Positions 11,443 through 22,135 of a DNA stretch of 64,000 nucleotides are shown in pieces. Under the pieces are notes generated by a model. It made no database searches. It had not been told where the DNA came from and worked only from the letters and a program-made list of their open reading frames with translations. The translations under genes and the position numbers were made by a program. Within the stretch, counting starts at the first letter, position 1. Each line of letters starts with the position of its first letter. This DNA comes from Dryomyza anilis (taxonomy: Eukaryota > Arthropoda > Insecta > Diptera > Dryomyzidae): assembly GCA_951804985.1 (NCBI GenBank), contig OX638130.1, positions 37,286,894 to 37,350,893 on the forward strand, written 5' to 3'.

Positions 11443-12290
11443 ATGGAGAGGAGGTCGAACAAAATGTCGTACCCTATTCCCTATCATTTTTGCAAGACAA
11501 ATTGTACAAAATCAACTGTCGTAATTTCATGCGGAATATGTTTAAAGTATGTTCATCCAACGTGTGCCTTAAAAATTACGCCCAATGTGACAGCACAAAT
11601 GCTAGAGGCTATCTCAAAAAGTAGTGGCGGGTTGATTTATCTGTGCAATGTTTGTAAAGTTCGCCGTCTAGAAGCATTCCTGAGTTGGCTGACGTAACTG
11701 CAAAACTGCTAGTGCTTGAGGGCAGTCTCCAGAAGTTATCTGAACAAATTTTGACTGATTTAACTGCTCAGCTTAGTGACATTCGGAAAGAATTGGCAAA
11801 TTGTGTGACAAAAGTAAACAATGTCGAAAAAGTCACCCATGCTAAAATTCACACCCTTGATACAACTGATCTTTAAAACGTTCTCGTAAACATTTTTAAA
11901 GTATACGATATTAATCTTGAGTTGTATGAAATTAACTTTTGTACGTGGATCCGTAAGAAGTCGGCTGTTATGGTGAAGTTTAACAGTGTTCAAAAAAGGG
12001 ATATGTTAATGAAAAAATACCTTGCAAAGCGTGATCTTAAACTGAGTCAGAAAAAAGACACATATATTGACTCGAAAGTTTATTTGAATTATCATTTAAC
12101 GCCTGCTGCTGCTAAATTGCACTAGATATTGGATCCATACAAGTTGCGAATTTGATGGATGCTGTTGAGAATCGAGTTACTGTTAATTTAAGTGCGTATG
12201 CTTTTGATTTGAATGCTGTTGCTGTTGACATTGATCGTGTTAAAGTTAATATTGCTGCTGACGATGGTTAATTCATTACTGTTGAATATG
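11443..12290 (+). pseudogene. Non-LTR retrotransposon family 2 ORF1 with PHD-type finger
   Basis: The first frame (11443-11697) carries a PHD-like cluster: CKTNC, CGICLKYVHPTC and CNVC. The frame then shifts to 11685-11876 (coiled-coil-like heptads around VLEGSLQKLSEQ) and 11922-12125 (basic RRM-like tail with VYLNYHLTPAAAKLH, typical for ORF1 C-termini), with more broken coding sequence to about 12290. It belongs with the endonuclease and RT at 15990-18975: the RTE element at 12625-15887 splits them. Function inferred: RNA-binding ORF1 protein. Confidence 0.65.
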
Positions 12291-12831
12291 TTGGTATGTC
12301 GGCTGCAATTAACGAGACATCTACCTTGCTTTTGATTTATTTGCATACATATTTTTTTAAATTTTTGTGATTTAATAAATTTTAAGTGACTTGTTGGCTC
12401 TGATAATTGCTTTCATTGTTGGGCGCGTTTTTTTGGGTACTATCAGTTTTGCTGATTACTTGATTATCGATCTTGGCGGTCGGAGTAATTATTTTAAGCC
12501 GCAGTTTCTCTGTTAAAGATCTCATTCATCATTTACATATATTATTGTTCACTTTATAATAGTTTATATGCTCTAATGTAAACATTTATTTTTGCGGATA
12601 ATTTTTGTACGGTAGAATGGCCTATGGGGGCGATTATCACAAGGCAACGTGTCTGAGTGCTTCAACATGGCGAAGCCAGCGCAATCCTTGTCGGTGTCGT
12701 CTCAAGTCAACTCACTGGTCACCAGAATTGACAAATTGTCAAATGGTGACACCTCCACTTCGGTGGAAGTCCTCCTCGTGGAAGTCCCTGGAAACGGCGC
12801 TCTACACCACCCGGTGTAGAAGTCGGCTAAA

Positions 12832-13416
12832 GTGAGTGGCGAGCATCTCCCTCAGAGTGAGGGTTCGTGCGTTGGGTTTGGGTCCCACCACGGAAAAAAA
12901 CCTATGCGCCCAATGAAAACAAAAAAGAAGCCTCGGATAACGACCGATTACAACGATGACGACCCACGCAAACGTTTTATGGACCATGATTTACGGATAT
13001 GCACCTGGAATGTCCGGACACTTTATAGGGAAGGTGCCTCTATCCAGCTGGCAGATGTCCTCGAAAAATATAAGGCTGACATCACCGCTATCCAGGAGAT
13101 GCGATGGACGGGACAGGGCTGTTCGAAACAAGCGTCCTGTGATATCTACTACAGCTGCCATGCGGAGAGACACGAATTTGGATGTGGATTAGTGGTCGGC
13201 AAGAGACTCCGCCATCTTGTCTCTAGGTTCACGCCCGTGGACGAAAGGCTGGCAACAATCCGCATCAAGGCTAAATATTTCCATATCAGCCTAATTTGTG
13301 CACACGCTCCGATGAACGAGAAAGATGACGAGACAAAAGCGCTTCTACGAGCGCCTAGACAACGCATACGAGCGCTGCCCCCGCCACGATATCAAAATCG
13401 TGCTAGGCGATTTTAA
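12832..13416 (+). pseudogene. RTE ORF: endonuclease N-terminal part
   Basis: Encodes the start of the apurinic-like endonuclease: RICTWNVRTL (catalytic Asn), the AIQEMRW motif with the metal-binding Glu, and CGLVVGKRL. Homology leaves this frame near 13335, where a 1-nt indel moves the domain into the frame of 13325-15115; the last 25 or so residues here are out-of-frame noise. The endonuclease nicks target DNA to prime reverse transcription. The start codon is uncertain because the upstream 200 bp stay partly open. Confidence 0.8.
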
Positions 13417-15115
13417 CGCCAAGGTGGGCAGAGAAGCCATCTATTGTCCCACAATCGGAAAATTTAGCCTCCATGTCAACACTTCCGATAACGGAACGAG
13501 GCTAATCGACTTCGCCGCAGCACGAAACATGGTAGTTAGTAGCACTAGATTCGAACATTTCGATATCCACAAGGCCACATGGTTGTCGCCCGATCAAAAA
13601 ACTCGAAATCAAATTGATCACGTTGTGATTGAAGGAAGGCACGCTTCAAGCGTGATGGACGTACGCACTATCCGAGGTGCCAATATGGACTCGGATCATT
13701 ACCTTGTAGCAGCCAAGGTCCGCACACGCTTAAGCGCTGCGAAGAACGTACGGAACCAAACGCAGAGAAAGCTAGACGTCGGAAAGCTGCAATCACAACA
13801 GACAACGCAAGCCTTTTCCACTCGACTCTCACACCTGCTTAGACAAAGCACTCCTCCTCTCGATGATATAAGCGCGCAGTGGAATCATATCTCCTGCTCT
13901 ATGCGTACGGCTGCCGAAGAGGTGCTTGGATTCCAACGCCCCCTGAGGAATCAGTGGTATGACCAAGAGTGTCGCGCGGCCACTGCAGAGAAAGACGCTG
14001 CGTACAAATCCACCCTGCAGTCAGTAGCTACGCGAGTTACGAAGGAGCGATACAAAGAGAAGAGGAGGGAAGAGAGACGTCTTTTCAGGCGTAAAAAAAG
14101 CGAGGCAGAAAGACGTGAGGAGATTGAGATGCATGGGGACAGGAATGAGGCTCGAAAATTCTTCGAGAAAATAAGACGCCTAGCTGGAGGTTCAAAATCC
14201 GGAGCCTCTTCCTGTAAAGATGAGAACGGAAATCTAGTGACAGATATCCAGAGCACACTGAAAATATGGATGGATCACTTCTCTAAGCTGCTGACCGGTG
14301 ATGATGACCTCAATTCCACCGATAGAGAAGCAAACCCGGCAACCCCAGTACTTGATGACGACGTTGAGATTCCGCCACCCGACCATGACGAGGTCAGAAC
14401 AGCCATTGCTCGGCTGAAAAACAACAAAGCCGCAGGTGCTGATGGCCTGCCTGCTGAATTGTTTAAGACCGGAGGCGAAGAGCTAATAGAGAGCATGCAC
14501 GAGCTCGTAAGCAGAATATGGTCGGATGAAAGCATGCCAAGTGACTGGAACCTCAGTGTACTCTGCCCAATCCTTAAGAAAGGGGATCCCACTATCTGCG
14601 CCAACTACCGTGGGATCAGCCTACTCAATATCGCATACAAGGTTCAATCGAGCGTATTATGTGAAAGACTGAAGCCCATCGTCAACAGACTGATTGGACC
14701 TTATCAGAGCGGCTTCAGACCTGGAAAGTCCACCATAGACCAGATTTTCACATTGCGCCTAATCCAGGAAAAGACCCTAGAAAAACAGATCGACACCTAC
14801 CACCTATTAGTCGACTATAAAGCCGCCTTCGACACTCCGATAAGGGAACGATTATACGCCGCAATGTCTGAGTTCGGTATACCTGCGAAACTTATAAGGC
14901 TTTGCAGGATGACCCTGAGCAACACACGTTGCTCAGTGAGAATAGGAAAAGACCTCTCCGAACCATTTCATACCGAACGAGGTTTCAGACAGGGTGACTC
15001 CCCATCGTGCGACTTTTTTAACTTATTGATGGAGAAAATAGTTCGAGCTGCCGAACTCCGTCAAAGCGGCACTCAACAAAAGTGTCATGCTGCTCGCATA
15101 TGCCGACGATATTGA
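13325..15115 (+). pseudogene. RTE ORF: endonuclease C-terminal part and reverse transcriptase
   Basis: 596 codons. The endonuclease continues with VLGDFNAKVG (about residue 26), NQIDHVVI (about 97) and SDHYLVAAKV (about 120). A basic, Glu/Arg-rich linker (ERYKEKRREERRLFRRKKSE, about 240-260) follows. RT begins with NNKAAGADGLPAELFK (about 360), then CANYRGISLLN (about 420), YQSGFRPGKSTIDQIF (about 460), LLVDYKAAFD with the first catalytic Asp (about 495) and GFRQGDSPSCDFFN (about 555). The frame is lost about 20 residues before the YADD box, which lies in the next frame (15087-15569). The element would copy its own RNA at the nicked target. Confidence 0.88.
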
Positions 15116-15569
15116 TATCATTGGCAGGAGCACACGAGCAGTCAGCGCAGCATTCTCCAGTTTGGAGAAAGAGTCGCGTCGAACGGGTCTAGCGGTGAAC
15201 GAGGACAAGACGAAGTTCCTTGTGTCAACAAGCAAAAAAGTGTCCGTGCGTCTTGGACAAAAAGCTGATTTTGACACCCACAAGTTCGACATTGTGAAGG
15301 ACTTCGTCTATCTGGGATCCAGCGTAAACAGCAACAACGACGTCAGCCTGGAGATCAAACGGAGAATAACTCTTGCCAACAGGTGCTACTTTGGGCTCAG
15401 TAGGCAATTGAGAAGCAGAGCCCTCTCTCGCCGGACAAAAATAACGCTCTACAAGTCACTCATCATGCCCGTCCTACTTTATGGTGCAGAAACATGGACG
15501 CTGGCCACCATCGATGAGAGAGTACTGGGAGCGTTCGAGAGAAAGATTCTCCGTAAAATCTTTGGATGA
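15087..15569 (+). pseudogene. RTE ORF: RT palm with YADD box and thumb
   Basis: The first residues read MLLAYADDIDIIG, the catalytic Asp pair of the RT. AVNEDKTKFLV, DFVYLGSSVN, LYKSLIMPVLLYGAETW and ERKILRKIFG follow, all in the family's usual order. The frame stops where about 40 nt of the conserved spacer after KIFG appear deleted, and the C-terminus continues at 15566-15865. Confidence 0.85.
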
Positions 15570-15865
15570 AGCACGAGCTGTATGAGTTATTCGACGACAT
15601 TGACATAGTCAAGCGCATCAAGATCCAGCGGCTTCGCTGGCTAGGTCATGTCGAACGAATGGATGAAAACACTCCAGCCAAGAAGGTGCTTGAATCGAAA
15701 CTCGAAGGTGGACAGCGTAGAAGAGGGCGTCCAAATCTGCGTTGGAAAGACCAAGTTGAGGACAACCTGGCAACGCTTGGTATTTCTAACTGGCGTCAGC
15801 GCGCGCAAAGCAGATCCGACTGGCGCGGCTTCATCTCAGCGGCCAAAACCGATTCACGGTTGTAA
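15566..15865 (+). pseudogene. RTE ORF: C-terminal domain
   Basis: Contains IVKRIKIQRLRWLGHVERMD (residues 19-38) and RRGRPNLRWKDQVEDNL (about 52-68), the conserved RTE C-terminal block. It ends 22 bp before the target duplication. The ATG is accidental; the segment is the continuation of the RT frame after a small deletion. Confidence 0.8.
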
Positions 15866-15989
15866 GGACCATTTAAGTAAGTAAGTAAGAATGGCCTAAT
15901 GCAAAAGATTATAAGCTTGGGAATTAAAATGGATTTTTTAAATGAATATAATGAAATGTTTCATAGTATTATAAATATGGTACAAATTA

Positions 15990-16885
15990 TTGCAAGAATA
16001 TGAGGGACTTTTCACTGTCATGTCTTTGTATAACAATATAGGTTCGTTTGTCAGCAGGAATAAACTTAACTCTAATTTAGTTAATAAATTTTTTAATGTT
16101 GCACACTTTAATGCGCAGAGTATTGTGCCCAGGCTTATTGCCAAAAAAAAATTGATGAAATCAGTTTTCTATTTGAAAATAGGCTGCTGGACGCGGTGGG
16201 TGTAACTGAAACATGGCTAAAAATTTACGTCTCAAATAATGCAGTTAGTATTGAAGGATTATTGAAGGCCAGTTAGAAATAGAAACGATCGTGTTGGAAG
16301 TCGTGGCGGTGGTGTGTGCATGTTTGTTTCCAATAAATTCAAATCTAGGGTGATACATGAACACCAGGATAAAGGGTCGGTTGAAGCATTGTTCGTTGAG
16401 GTAATTGTAAAGGAGACTATGAAAGTTTTGATTGGTGTTGTATACTTGCCACATGGGCATTTTGAGCGATGTGAGAGCATTTAATGTGATTTCTCGGTCA
16501 TGTATGATCACGCTGTATACATGGGAGATTTCAATCACAATTTATTCGTTAACAGTGATCCTGTGAGAAACTTGAATAACTGACATTGTGTGATATGTCA
16601 GTTATTCACAATTCTTTGCCTACTCATTTTTACAGTCATCAAGGCTCTACTTCATTGATTGATTACTTTTTTGTTTCTCACATTGACTTGGTAAAAAAGA
16701 AGGGTAAATTTCAAGTTCTTCTAAGTTCGAACCATGCTTTGAAATATATTTCATATTACTTGCCATTTAATAGTAATTATACAGATTTTTATTTTACAGA
16801 TTACAACAGCATTAATATTGAGCACTGTTTATTGGATTTATATAATTTTTATTTTACGCCTTGTGACGATACCATTTCAGACGAA
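15990..16885 (+). pseudogene. Non-LTR family 2 ORF2: endonuclease region
   Basis: Broken frames encode an AP-type endonuclease: VAHFNAQSIVP (about 16100), GVTETWLK with the catalytic Glu (about 16200), SRGGGVCMFVSNKF (about 16300), YMGDFNHN with the catalytic Asp (about 16525) and the SLIDYFFVS-HIDLV and LSSNHA motifs (about 16655-16735). Stops and frameshifts occur near 16150, 16260, 16485 and 16580. The reading frame is then cut by the insertion near 16886. Confidence 0.75.
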
Positions 16886-17317
16886 ATGATACCGCACAAT
16901 AATCAAACAACGCAAACATATTAAAAACAGCTAGAATGAACACCACCACAACACAGCCAACTTCATCACTCACTTTCCAGTGAGCTTGCAAAGCGCAGCC
17001 TACTTCACCACTAACAACGAACAAGAAGGAAGAAGAAGAAACGCGTATAAAAGCGAGCGCGCAAAGAAAATCGCTCTCTCTTTTGCTGTTGACCGACTGA
17101 CGAACAACATTGGCGGCTATACTGTAGCGTGGTATGTGTAAATACGCCAGATGCAGTATAGTCAACGAACGCCCGTAGGAACGTTGGACTTTTGAATCTA
17201 GTTTGAACAGAGGTGGGAGTGGTTGAAGTGACGCGTCTTCGTTGCATGGAAACCACTGGGGTGATCACGTGTTTTGAGTAGCTTTAACGCCCTGGACATG
17301 GGCATGACTGCATCAAC

Positions 17318-17369
17318 GCCGTGGAGCTACACCGTGAAACTACGCCGTGGAACTACACCCAGGAGCTAC
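17318..17369 (+). repeat. 13-bp minisatellite, four units
   Basis: Four consecutive 13-mers of the form GCCGTGGAGCTAC: 17318-17330, 17331-17343, 17344-17356 and 17357-17369, with 2-4 changes between units. It lies in the LTR-like insertion. Confidence 0.8.
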
Positions 17370-17515
17370 ACCCTGATGCACGAGTAAGAATTAGCTCCAT
17401 ATATGGTTAATTATATTTGCTTGAAGCAATAAATATGAAACGATAAAATTAATGAAGTTCAATAAATAAAACATTGAATTAAAATATAAATTTAACCGCG
17501 TCGCATTTTATTTAA

Positions 17516-17717
17516 GGGCCCTATTATGACTGGCGAAGCGAATCCTTTCGCCAGACTTCATTCACCAGAAAAAAGGAAACTAAAGCGAACGTAAAAATCA
17601 GGAGAACGTTGAAATCATTCGCCTGAACTTCATTCGTCTGGCGAATGGATGCTGTGAAGCTTTATTCGTTCGTTCACTTCGCCAAGTTCATTCGCTTCGC
17701 CTGACATAATAGGCCCC
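17516..17717. mobile_element. Harbinger-type MITE with TAA duplication
   Basis: 202 bp with terminal inverted repeats of at least 25 bp (left GGGCCCTATTATGACTGGCG, right reversed GGGGCCTATTATGTCAGGCG) and flanking TAA (17513-17515 and 17718-17720). A 3-bp TWA duplication and G/C-rich ends fit PIF/Harbinger. No coding capacity. Confidence 0.85.
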
Positions 17718-17830
17718 TAAAACATCGGGGACCCCTGCGAAATATAAATTCTGTAACGCACAAAAATACCTGGATCCCGCTGAGCATACCCCGGCTATAG
17801 ACCGGAAACCGGGTTCGTTACAGCAGCTCA

Positions 17831-18975
17831 AATTCGGATGACTTAGTTAAATTTTTCGGAGATCAAATAGTTAATGCGTATAATAATCACATTCAGCTTA
17901 AGCGATTTAAGGAAAACACATTCAATCACCGGATGTATTCAATCACAGTACACATTCAATCACTAGATGTATTCAATCACAGTATCGTCAGCAGTTTGCC
18001 TGAGGTTAAGAGATTTTGCGTTTAGGGCATATCATGAAAATCAAAATGGTAATACTTGTGTTTATAGGAATAAATTAAAATCAACTATACGCAAGTTGAA
18101 GGCGCAGACTTGCTTTTAATATTTTTCCGACTGCTCATATAAACAAATTTGGTCGAGTTAAGAAGTATGGGTGTGATTCGCGAGAATCAAAATTCTTATA
18201 CTTTAAATGAGAACGATAGTAATGATTTTTCAATATTAACTGCACTATCAAATTCTTCTCAAATTTATTTACCTTCTGGCATCAGTATCAGGGAGGATGA
18301 TTTTGCTTTTAGGGCCGTGAACAGGATGATGTCTGGAATGCGGTTATGCATGTAAAATCAAATGCAATAGGCGTCGATGGTATCTCATTCAAATTTCTAA
18401 ACATTATTCGACCATCAATATTTCGGCATCTGTTGCACATTTTTAATACCATTCTGACAACATCTTCATTTCCAAAAGCTTGGGAAATAGCAAAAGTCAG
18501 CCCTATCCCTAAAATCAATAATCCCGAGAGTGTTGCTGATTTTCGCATAGGAGCATTTAAGTATTAATAGTTTAATTTCGCGTACCAATCAGGATTAAAA
18601 AAAAAGGCTAGAAAAATATACTACGATTTTAAGCTGGATTTAATTGATAGAATTCGGGCAAACATGGATACGCATCTTATTTCAATTTTAATTTTTCTAG
18701 ACTTTAGAAAAGCATTCGACGCTATTGATCATGTAAAACTTGCACACAATTTACATAATTGTTTTATGTTGTCGGCCATTTCATTTTTTCATTTCTCCAT
18801 GATCATCAGCAGTTCGTCATTCTTGATGATTTATCGTCAACTATTATGCAGGTTAATAGAGGCGTGCCACAAGGGTCAATTTTATGGCCTTTGCTATTTA
18901 TGATTTATATTAACGATATTCTTGATTGTTTTTCCTGTTGCGCTGGTCATATTTATGCTGATGACTTTCAATAGG
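17831..18975 (+). pseudogene. Non-LTR family 2 ORF2: reverse transcriptase region
   Basis: Recognisable RT blocks in shifting frames: KSNAIGVDGISFKFL (about 18355), WEIAKVSPIPKINNP (about 18482), LDFRKAFDAIDH with the first catalytic Asp (about 18700), VNRGVPQGSILWPLLF (about 18850) and YADDF (about 18955). Homology ends at about 18975, so the 3' part of ORF2 and the 3'UTR are missing or unrecognisable. Confidence 0.75.
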
Positions 18976-19094
18976 TACTTGTACGCCGGCAAATCTAAGT
19001 AATTTTGTTACATTACACACTGGGCCGGGTCACAATAATAGCTGGCCAAAAATCAAGCACAGGTCCGATTAAAAAAATATCTGACACAACGACA

Positions 19095-19600
19095 TTTTTA
19101 AACTGCCTGAATACAAATTTGATATAAAAATTAAGAAATTCAAAATGGCGGATCCAAAATGGCGTCCTTAAATCTTAAAAAAATATTTATATCTGCAAAA
19201 GAACATTGTGTAAGGGGGTTTTTGAGGCCAATGATTACGAATTTGAAATCAAAATTTTAAAATTAAAAAAGGCGAATCCAAAATGGCGTCCTTAAATCTT
19301 TAAAAACCTTTATATCTGCAAAATAACATTGTGCAAAGGGGTTTTTGCGGCCAGAGATTACAAATTTGGAATAAAAATTTTGAAATTCAAAATGGCGGAT
19401 CCAAAATGGCGTTCTTAAATCTTACAAAAACATTTACATCTGCAAAAGAAGACTGTGCAATAGGGTTTTTGGGGACAGTGATTACGAACTCGAAATTAAA
19501 ATTCAAAATAGCGGATCTAATATGGGGTCCTTAAATCCAAGAAATTTTTTGTATATAAGTAAAACATTGTGTTTGTGGATTTTTTGGAAACTGAGTAGAT
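19095..19600 (+). repeat. Tandem repeat, four units of about 117-124 bp
   Basis: The box CAAAATGGCGGATCCAAAAT recurs with its G of GGCG at 19147, 19271, 19394 and 19510, giving periods of 124, 123 and about 116 bp. The rest of each unit (CTTAAATCTT, ATATCTGCAAAAGAACATTG, GGGTTTTTG, GATTACGAA) also recurs in order. The last unit is the most diverged. It has no coding frame across units. Confidence 0.9.
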
Positions 19601-20047
19601 TTTCGGAACTATGTTATCAATTTGGATCTAGTAAATTTATTCGCCATTCGTCCAACAATGAATTCTTGAACATGTTATCGCTGTTTACTTTTGGACTCCC
19701 CCAACACTTCAAACATTTCATTAAAAATTTCATTTCTTTTAATGATAGTAGCCATTTTTTTCAACACTCACTAAATTATTTTTTTAAAATCACAATGATA
19801 TGTCACAGTATTCTCAAAGAGAACTTTGTTTAATTTGCATTAAGATCATAATAATGTAAAACCACTTCCTAGTATTTATGCTTCAGGTATACGTCCATGT
19901 ACAACATTCAAGCATACAGACCAAACGAGTCAGTTCTGATTTTTTTTATATTTGGTCACCATCTGTATATATTAAAATACAATCAAAATTTAAAATAGGT
20001 ATATTTATTTGGATACTAATATTCCTTCTTCATATTTAATTTTTACC
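19601..20047. other. No gene seen
   Basis: A+T-rich sequence with no motif I can support. Confidence 0.4.
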
Positions 20048-20049
20048 TA

Positions 20050-20921
20050 CACTCAGAAGAAAATGTACTATTAAGTACTTTATGGTACGACCATTGATCT
20101 TATGGTTCATGTATTAATCGTTTTTTCTTTTTAAATCAAAAGTTTTCTAATTAATTCAATAGTATTTGAAAAATTCAGTACCATAAATTTAAATATTTCA
20201 ATATTATTATTTTAAATAGAATAAATACTGTTGTTTTAATGGTTTCCTCCTATAATAATAAACGTGGTGTAAAAAAACATAAAAATGAATACAAACATGT
20301 TCGTTTTGTACGTCATTCTGCGTGTTTATCCAAAATGGTCGCATGTATTTTGTAATAATCCACATTATTAAATTCGACATTGGTAAGGATTCAATGTATT
20401 TAATGTAAATAAATTATATTTATATATTTATATTTGTATTTATTACAGAAAATAAATAATACATCGAACTTCTATTATGGCAACGGACTCAAAAATAACT
20501 GCAGACTCAAGTACTACAATCAATTATTGGAAACCAAAGCAAACATTAAATGTTTTATAACCTTTTGCAGCAAGAAGTGTCTTTTTATGTGTGTGTTGTA
20601 AAAGTAAATATAAATTTCGACATTTAAATAAAATAATATATACAATAAATTAACTAAAATACATTTTGTTTTAATAAATTATTAGGAAAATGTAATACGA
20701 CTATAACATAAAATTAATAATACGTATCATTAAATTTGTATAGGTCTTTCTTATTGTAATTAAAATATCACATTATAAAATTTATGGTACAACAACACAT
20801 TGTATTAACAGTTTCAATATTACTGAATTAATGGAACGCATCCCATTGACCAATTTTAATGGTATAAATTATTGTTTTTCTATTGAAATACTATCAATTT
20901 ACCATGATTTTTTTCTGGGTG
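20050..20921. mobile_element. Probable non-autonomous DNA element with CACNCAGAARAAAA ends
   Basis: Left end CACTCAGAAGAAAATG and reversed right end CACCCAGAAAAAAATC, each next to TA (20048-20049 and 20922-20923). There is no transposase. Its left part (about 20050-20120) recurs at 39585-39650, and an internal segment (about 20150-20260) recurs at 23320-23390 plus 23630-23655 around another MITE. Confidence 0.5.
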
Positions 20922-20923
20922 TA

Positions 20924-21670
20924 TACATTTTTTTAATTTTCACCGCCATATATTACGACATATATGCCGTCATTTTGAATTTTAAAATAAATAATATAAT
21001 TTATATTTTGCATTTTAATATACTACATACTGACCTTACAATATGATGTATCTTGATATTTTGGTTTAAATAAATTCAAAAATTCAATTATTAAAAAAAT
21101 ATTTTTTGAACTTGTCCGTGAAAATCTGATCGTATTCATGAATCGGGGGGTAACGGGCGCTAATTTTTCTTCAAACGAACTTAGAATACTCCGATCTACT
21201 TTATCTGAGAAAGTAACATTTTATACATGTTTATACATTTTTAAAAGTCTATGTAAAGTTAATGTTGTATTATTTGAATGATGAACTACTTTACAGTATA
21301 TTCTAGCTTAAATTAATCAGAGTAGCATTTCAATATTATATCTGACTAAACAAGAAAATCATGGAGTTTGGTAAGCTAACCTTTGAATCGAGGTCAGAAT
21401 GTACTTCCAGCTTTTACGGCCATATTTTCAACAATACTATATACGAGTATTTTTTTTAATTTTAAAAATGCTGTAAATAGACGTCAATTTCTTATATAAA
21501 TCAGTGTGTCAAGTAAAAAAAAAGTAAAAAAAAATGGTGGTTATAGTCCGATGTATTATCTTTCAAATAAAACCAATACTGGTTACTTCCAGGTAATTCT
21601 GAAAAATGATTTTTGGCCAGCTTTTCCTACAATCCGGCCCAGTGTATTAGTTGATCAAGAGCTGGATAGT
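20924..21670. other. No gene seen
   Basis: A+T-rich, without convincing coding frames. The frame at 21506-21700 runs into a fragment of element A and has no recognisable motif. Confidence 0.4.
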
Positions 21671-21674
21671 ATAT

Positions 21675-21905
21675 CAATATATCAATTGTTTATAATTTAA
21701 GTACATTTTTTTTTCAACTCCTGCTGTATCGACTGCTGTTGCAAACGTAATGAATAACCTACAAATAAAAAATTGTGGCAAACCAACGCGCATAAAATAT
21801 TAGTTTTCATTACTAAAATTACGGGTCATATATCTACCATTAAACCTGCAGGGTTTTTTTTTCAAATTATTTATATATTGGAGTTTCGGTAACCCAGTGA
21901 CATGT
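21675..21905 (-). mobile_element. Fragment of element A, 3' part of gag region
   Basis: Matches 41826-42012 in the same orientation: the TTCAACTCCTGCTGTA block, GCAAACGTAA...GAATAACCTAC, and GGTTTCGGTAA-type end, with an insertion near 21830. It is a third, short copy of element A in the window. Confidence 0.75.
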
Positions 21906-22135
21906 TAGCTCCGCTCTGCCTTGCTGCGAACTTCAAAATGCAACAATATAACGTCAAATCAACCATTTCACCTTCTATTTTGAGAGTGATATTTTTATAA
22001 TAATGGCTGCCGTTTTTGTTCTTTTCTTTTGTTGTTCGTTAAGTTGGTTGTCAACTGCTGAAAATTTTTATTATATTCAAAATGGTTGTTGGGCGTTCAC
22101 CGTCTTCGGAAAAATTTGTAAGTATAATATTATTG
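21900..22135 (+). repeat. Dispersed repeat shared with 34590-34850
   Basis: AGCTCCGCTC, TGAAATGCAACTATATTACG-like and AAATCAACNATTTC blocks, an ATGGCT start-like word and a closing AAAAATTGTAAGTA occur in the same order in both places. The second lies directly upstream of the MED23-like fragment, so this may be a repeated promoter or first exon of a host gene, or an unrelated mobile repeat. Confidence 0.5.

Larger units (their letters stand above)
12625..15887 (+). mobile_element. Full-length RTE-clade non-LTR retrotransposon, 3.26 kb
   Basis: Bounded by the 11-bp target duplication AGAATGGCCTA (12614-12624 and 15888-15898), ending in the short tail TAAGTAAGTAAGTA typical of RTE-like elements. 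Its 3263-bp length is the usual RTE size, so it is not 5'-truncated in any obvious way. It encodes a craniofacial-development-protein-2-like endonuclease and an RT, followed by the RTE C-terminal WLGHVERMD and GRPNLRWKDQVE motifs. At least three frame breaks (about 13335, 15090 and 15566) make this copy dead. Its G+C content is clearly higher than its surroundings. Confidence 0.9.
16886..17830 (+). mobile_element. LTR-like insertion with promoter and poly(A) signals, holding a MITE
   Basis: It separates the endonuclease and RT parts of family 2; the coding sense stops near TTTCAGACGA (16877-16886) and resumes near TTCGGATGAC (17833-17842), which look like diverged copies of one target. Inside is a TATA-type core (CGTATAAAAGCGAGCGCG, about 17045), several AATAAA signals (17428, 17462) and an end reading GGTTCGTTACA (17811-17821). 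This layout suits a solo LTR of a retrotransposon, but the left terminus is not certain and no second copy is in the window. Confidence 0.4.
11443..18975 (+). mobile_element. Non-LTR retrotransposon family 2, split by an RTE element and an LTR-like insertion
   Basis: PHD-type ORF1 (11443-12290), endonuclease (15990-16885) and RT (17830-18975) occur in the correct order and orientation once the RTE element (12625-15887) and the insertion at about 16886-17830 are taken out. The RTE insertion duplicates AGAATGGCCTA, so bases 12614 and 15899 were adjacent before it arrived. All three coding parts contain stops and frameshifts. The clade is likely in the Jockey/CR1 group, based on the PHD ORF1 and FNAQS endonuclease motif. 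Confidence 0.65.

Noticed and set aside
13951..14604. Two minus-strand frames of 100-110 codons
   Set aside because: Antisense shadows of the RTE reverse transcriptase, whose motifs lie on the plus strand.
17318..17369. Possible CRISPR-like array
   Set aside because: Units are 13 bp with no spacers; it is a minisatellite in a eukaryotic mobile element.
20831..21046. 71-codon hydrophobic frame
   Set aside because: Ile/Tyr/Phe-rich from A+T-rich DNA and crossing the end of a non-coding DNA element.
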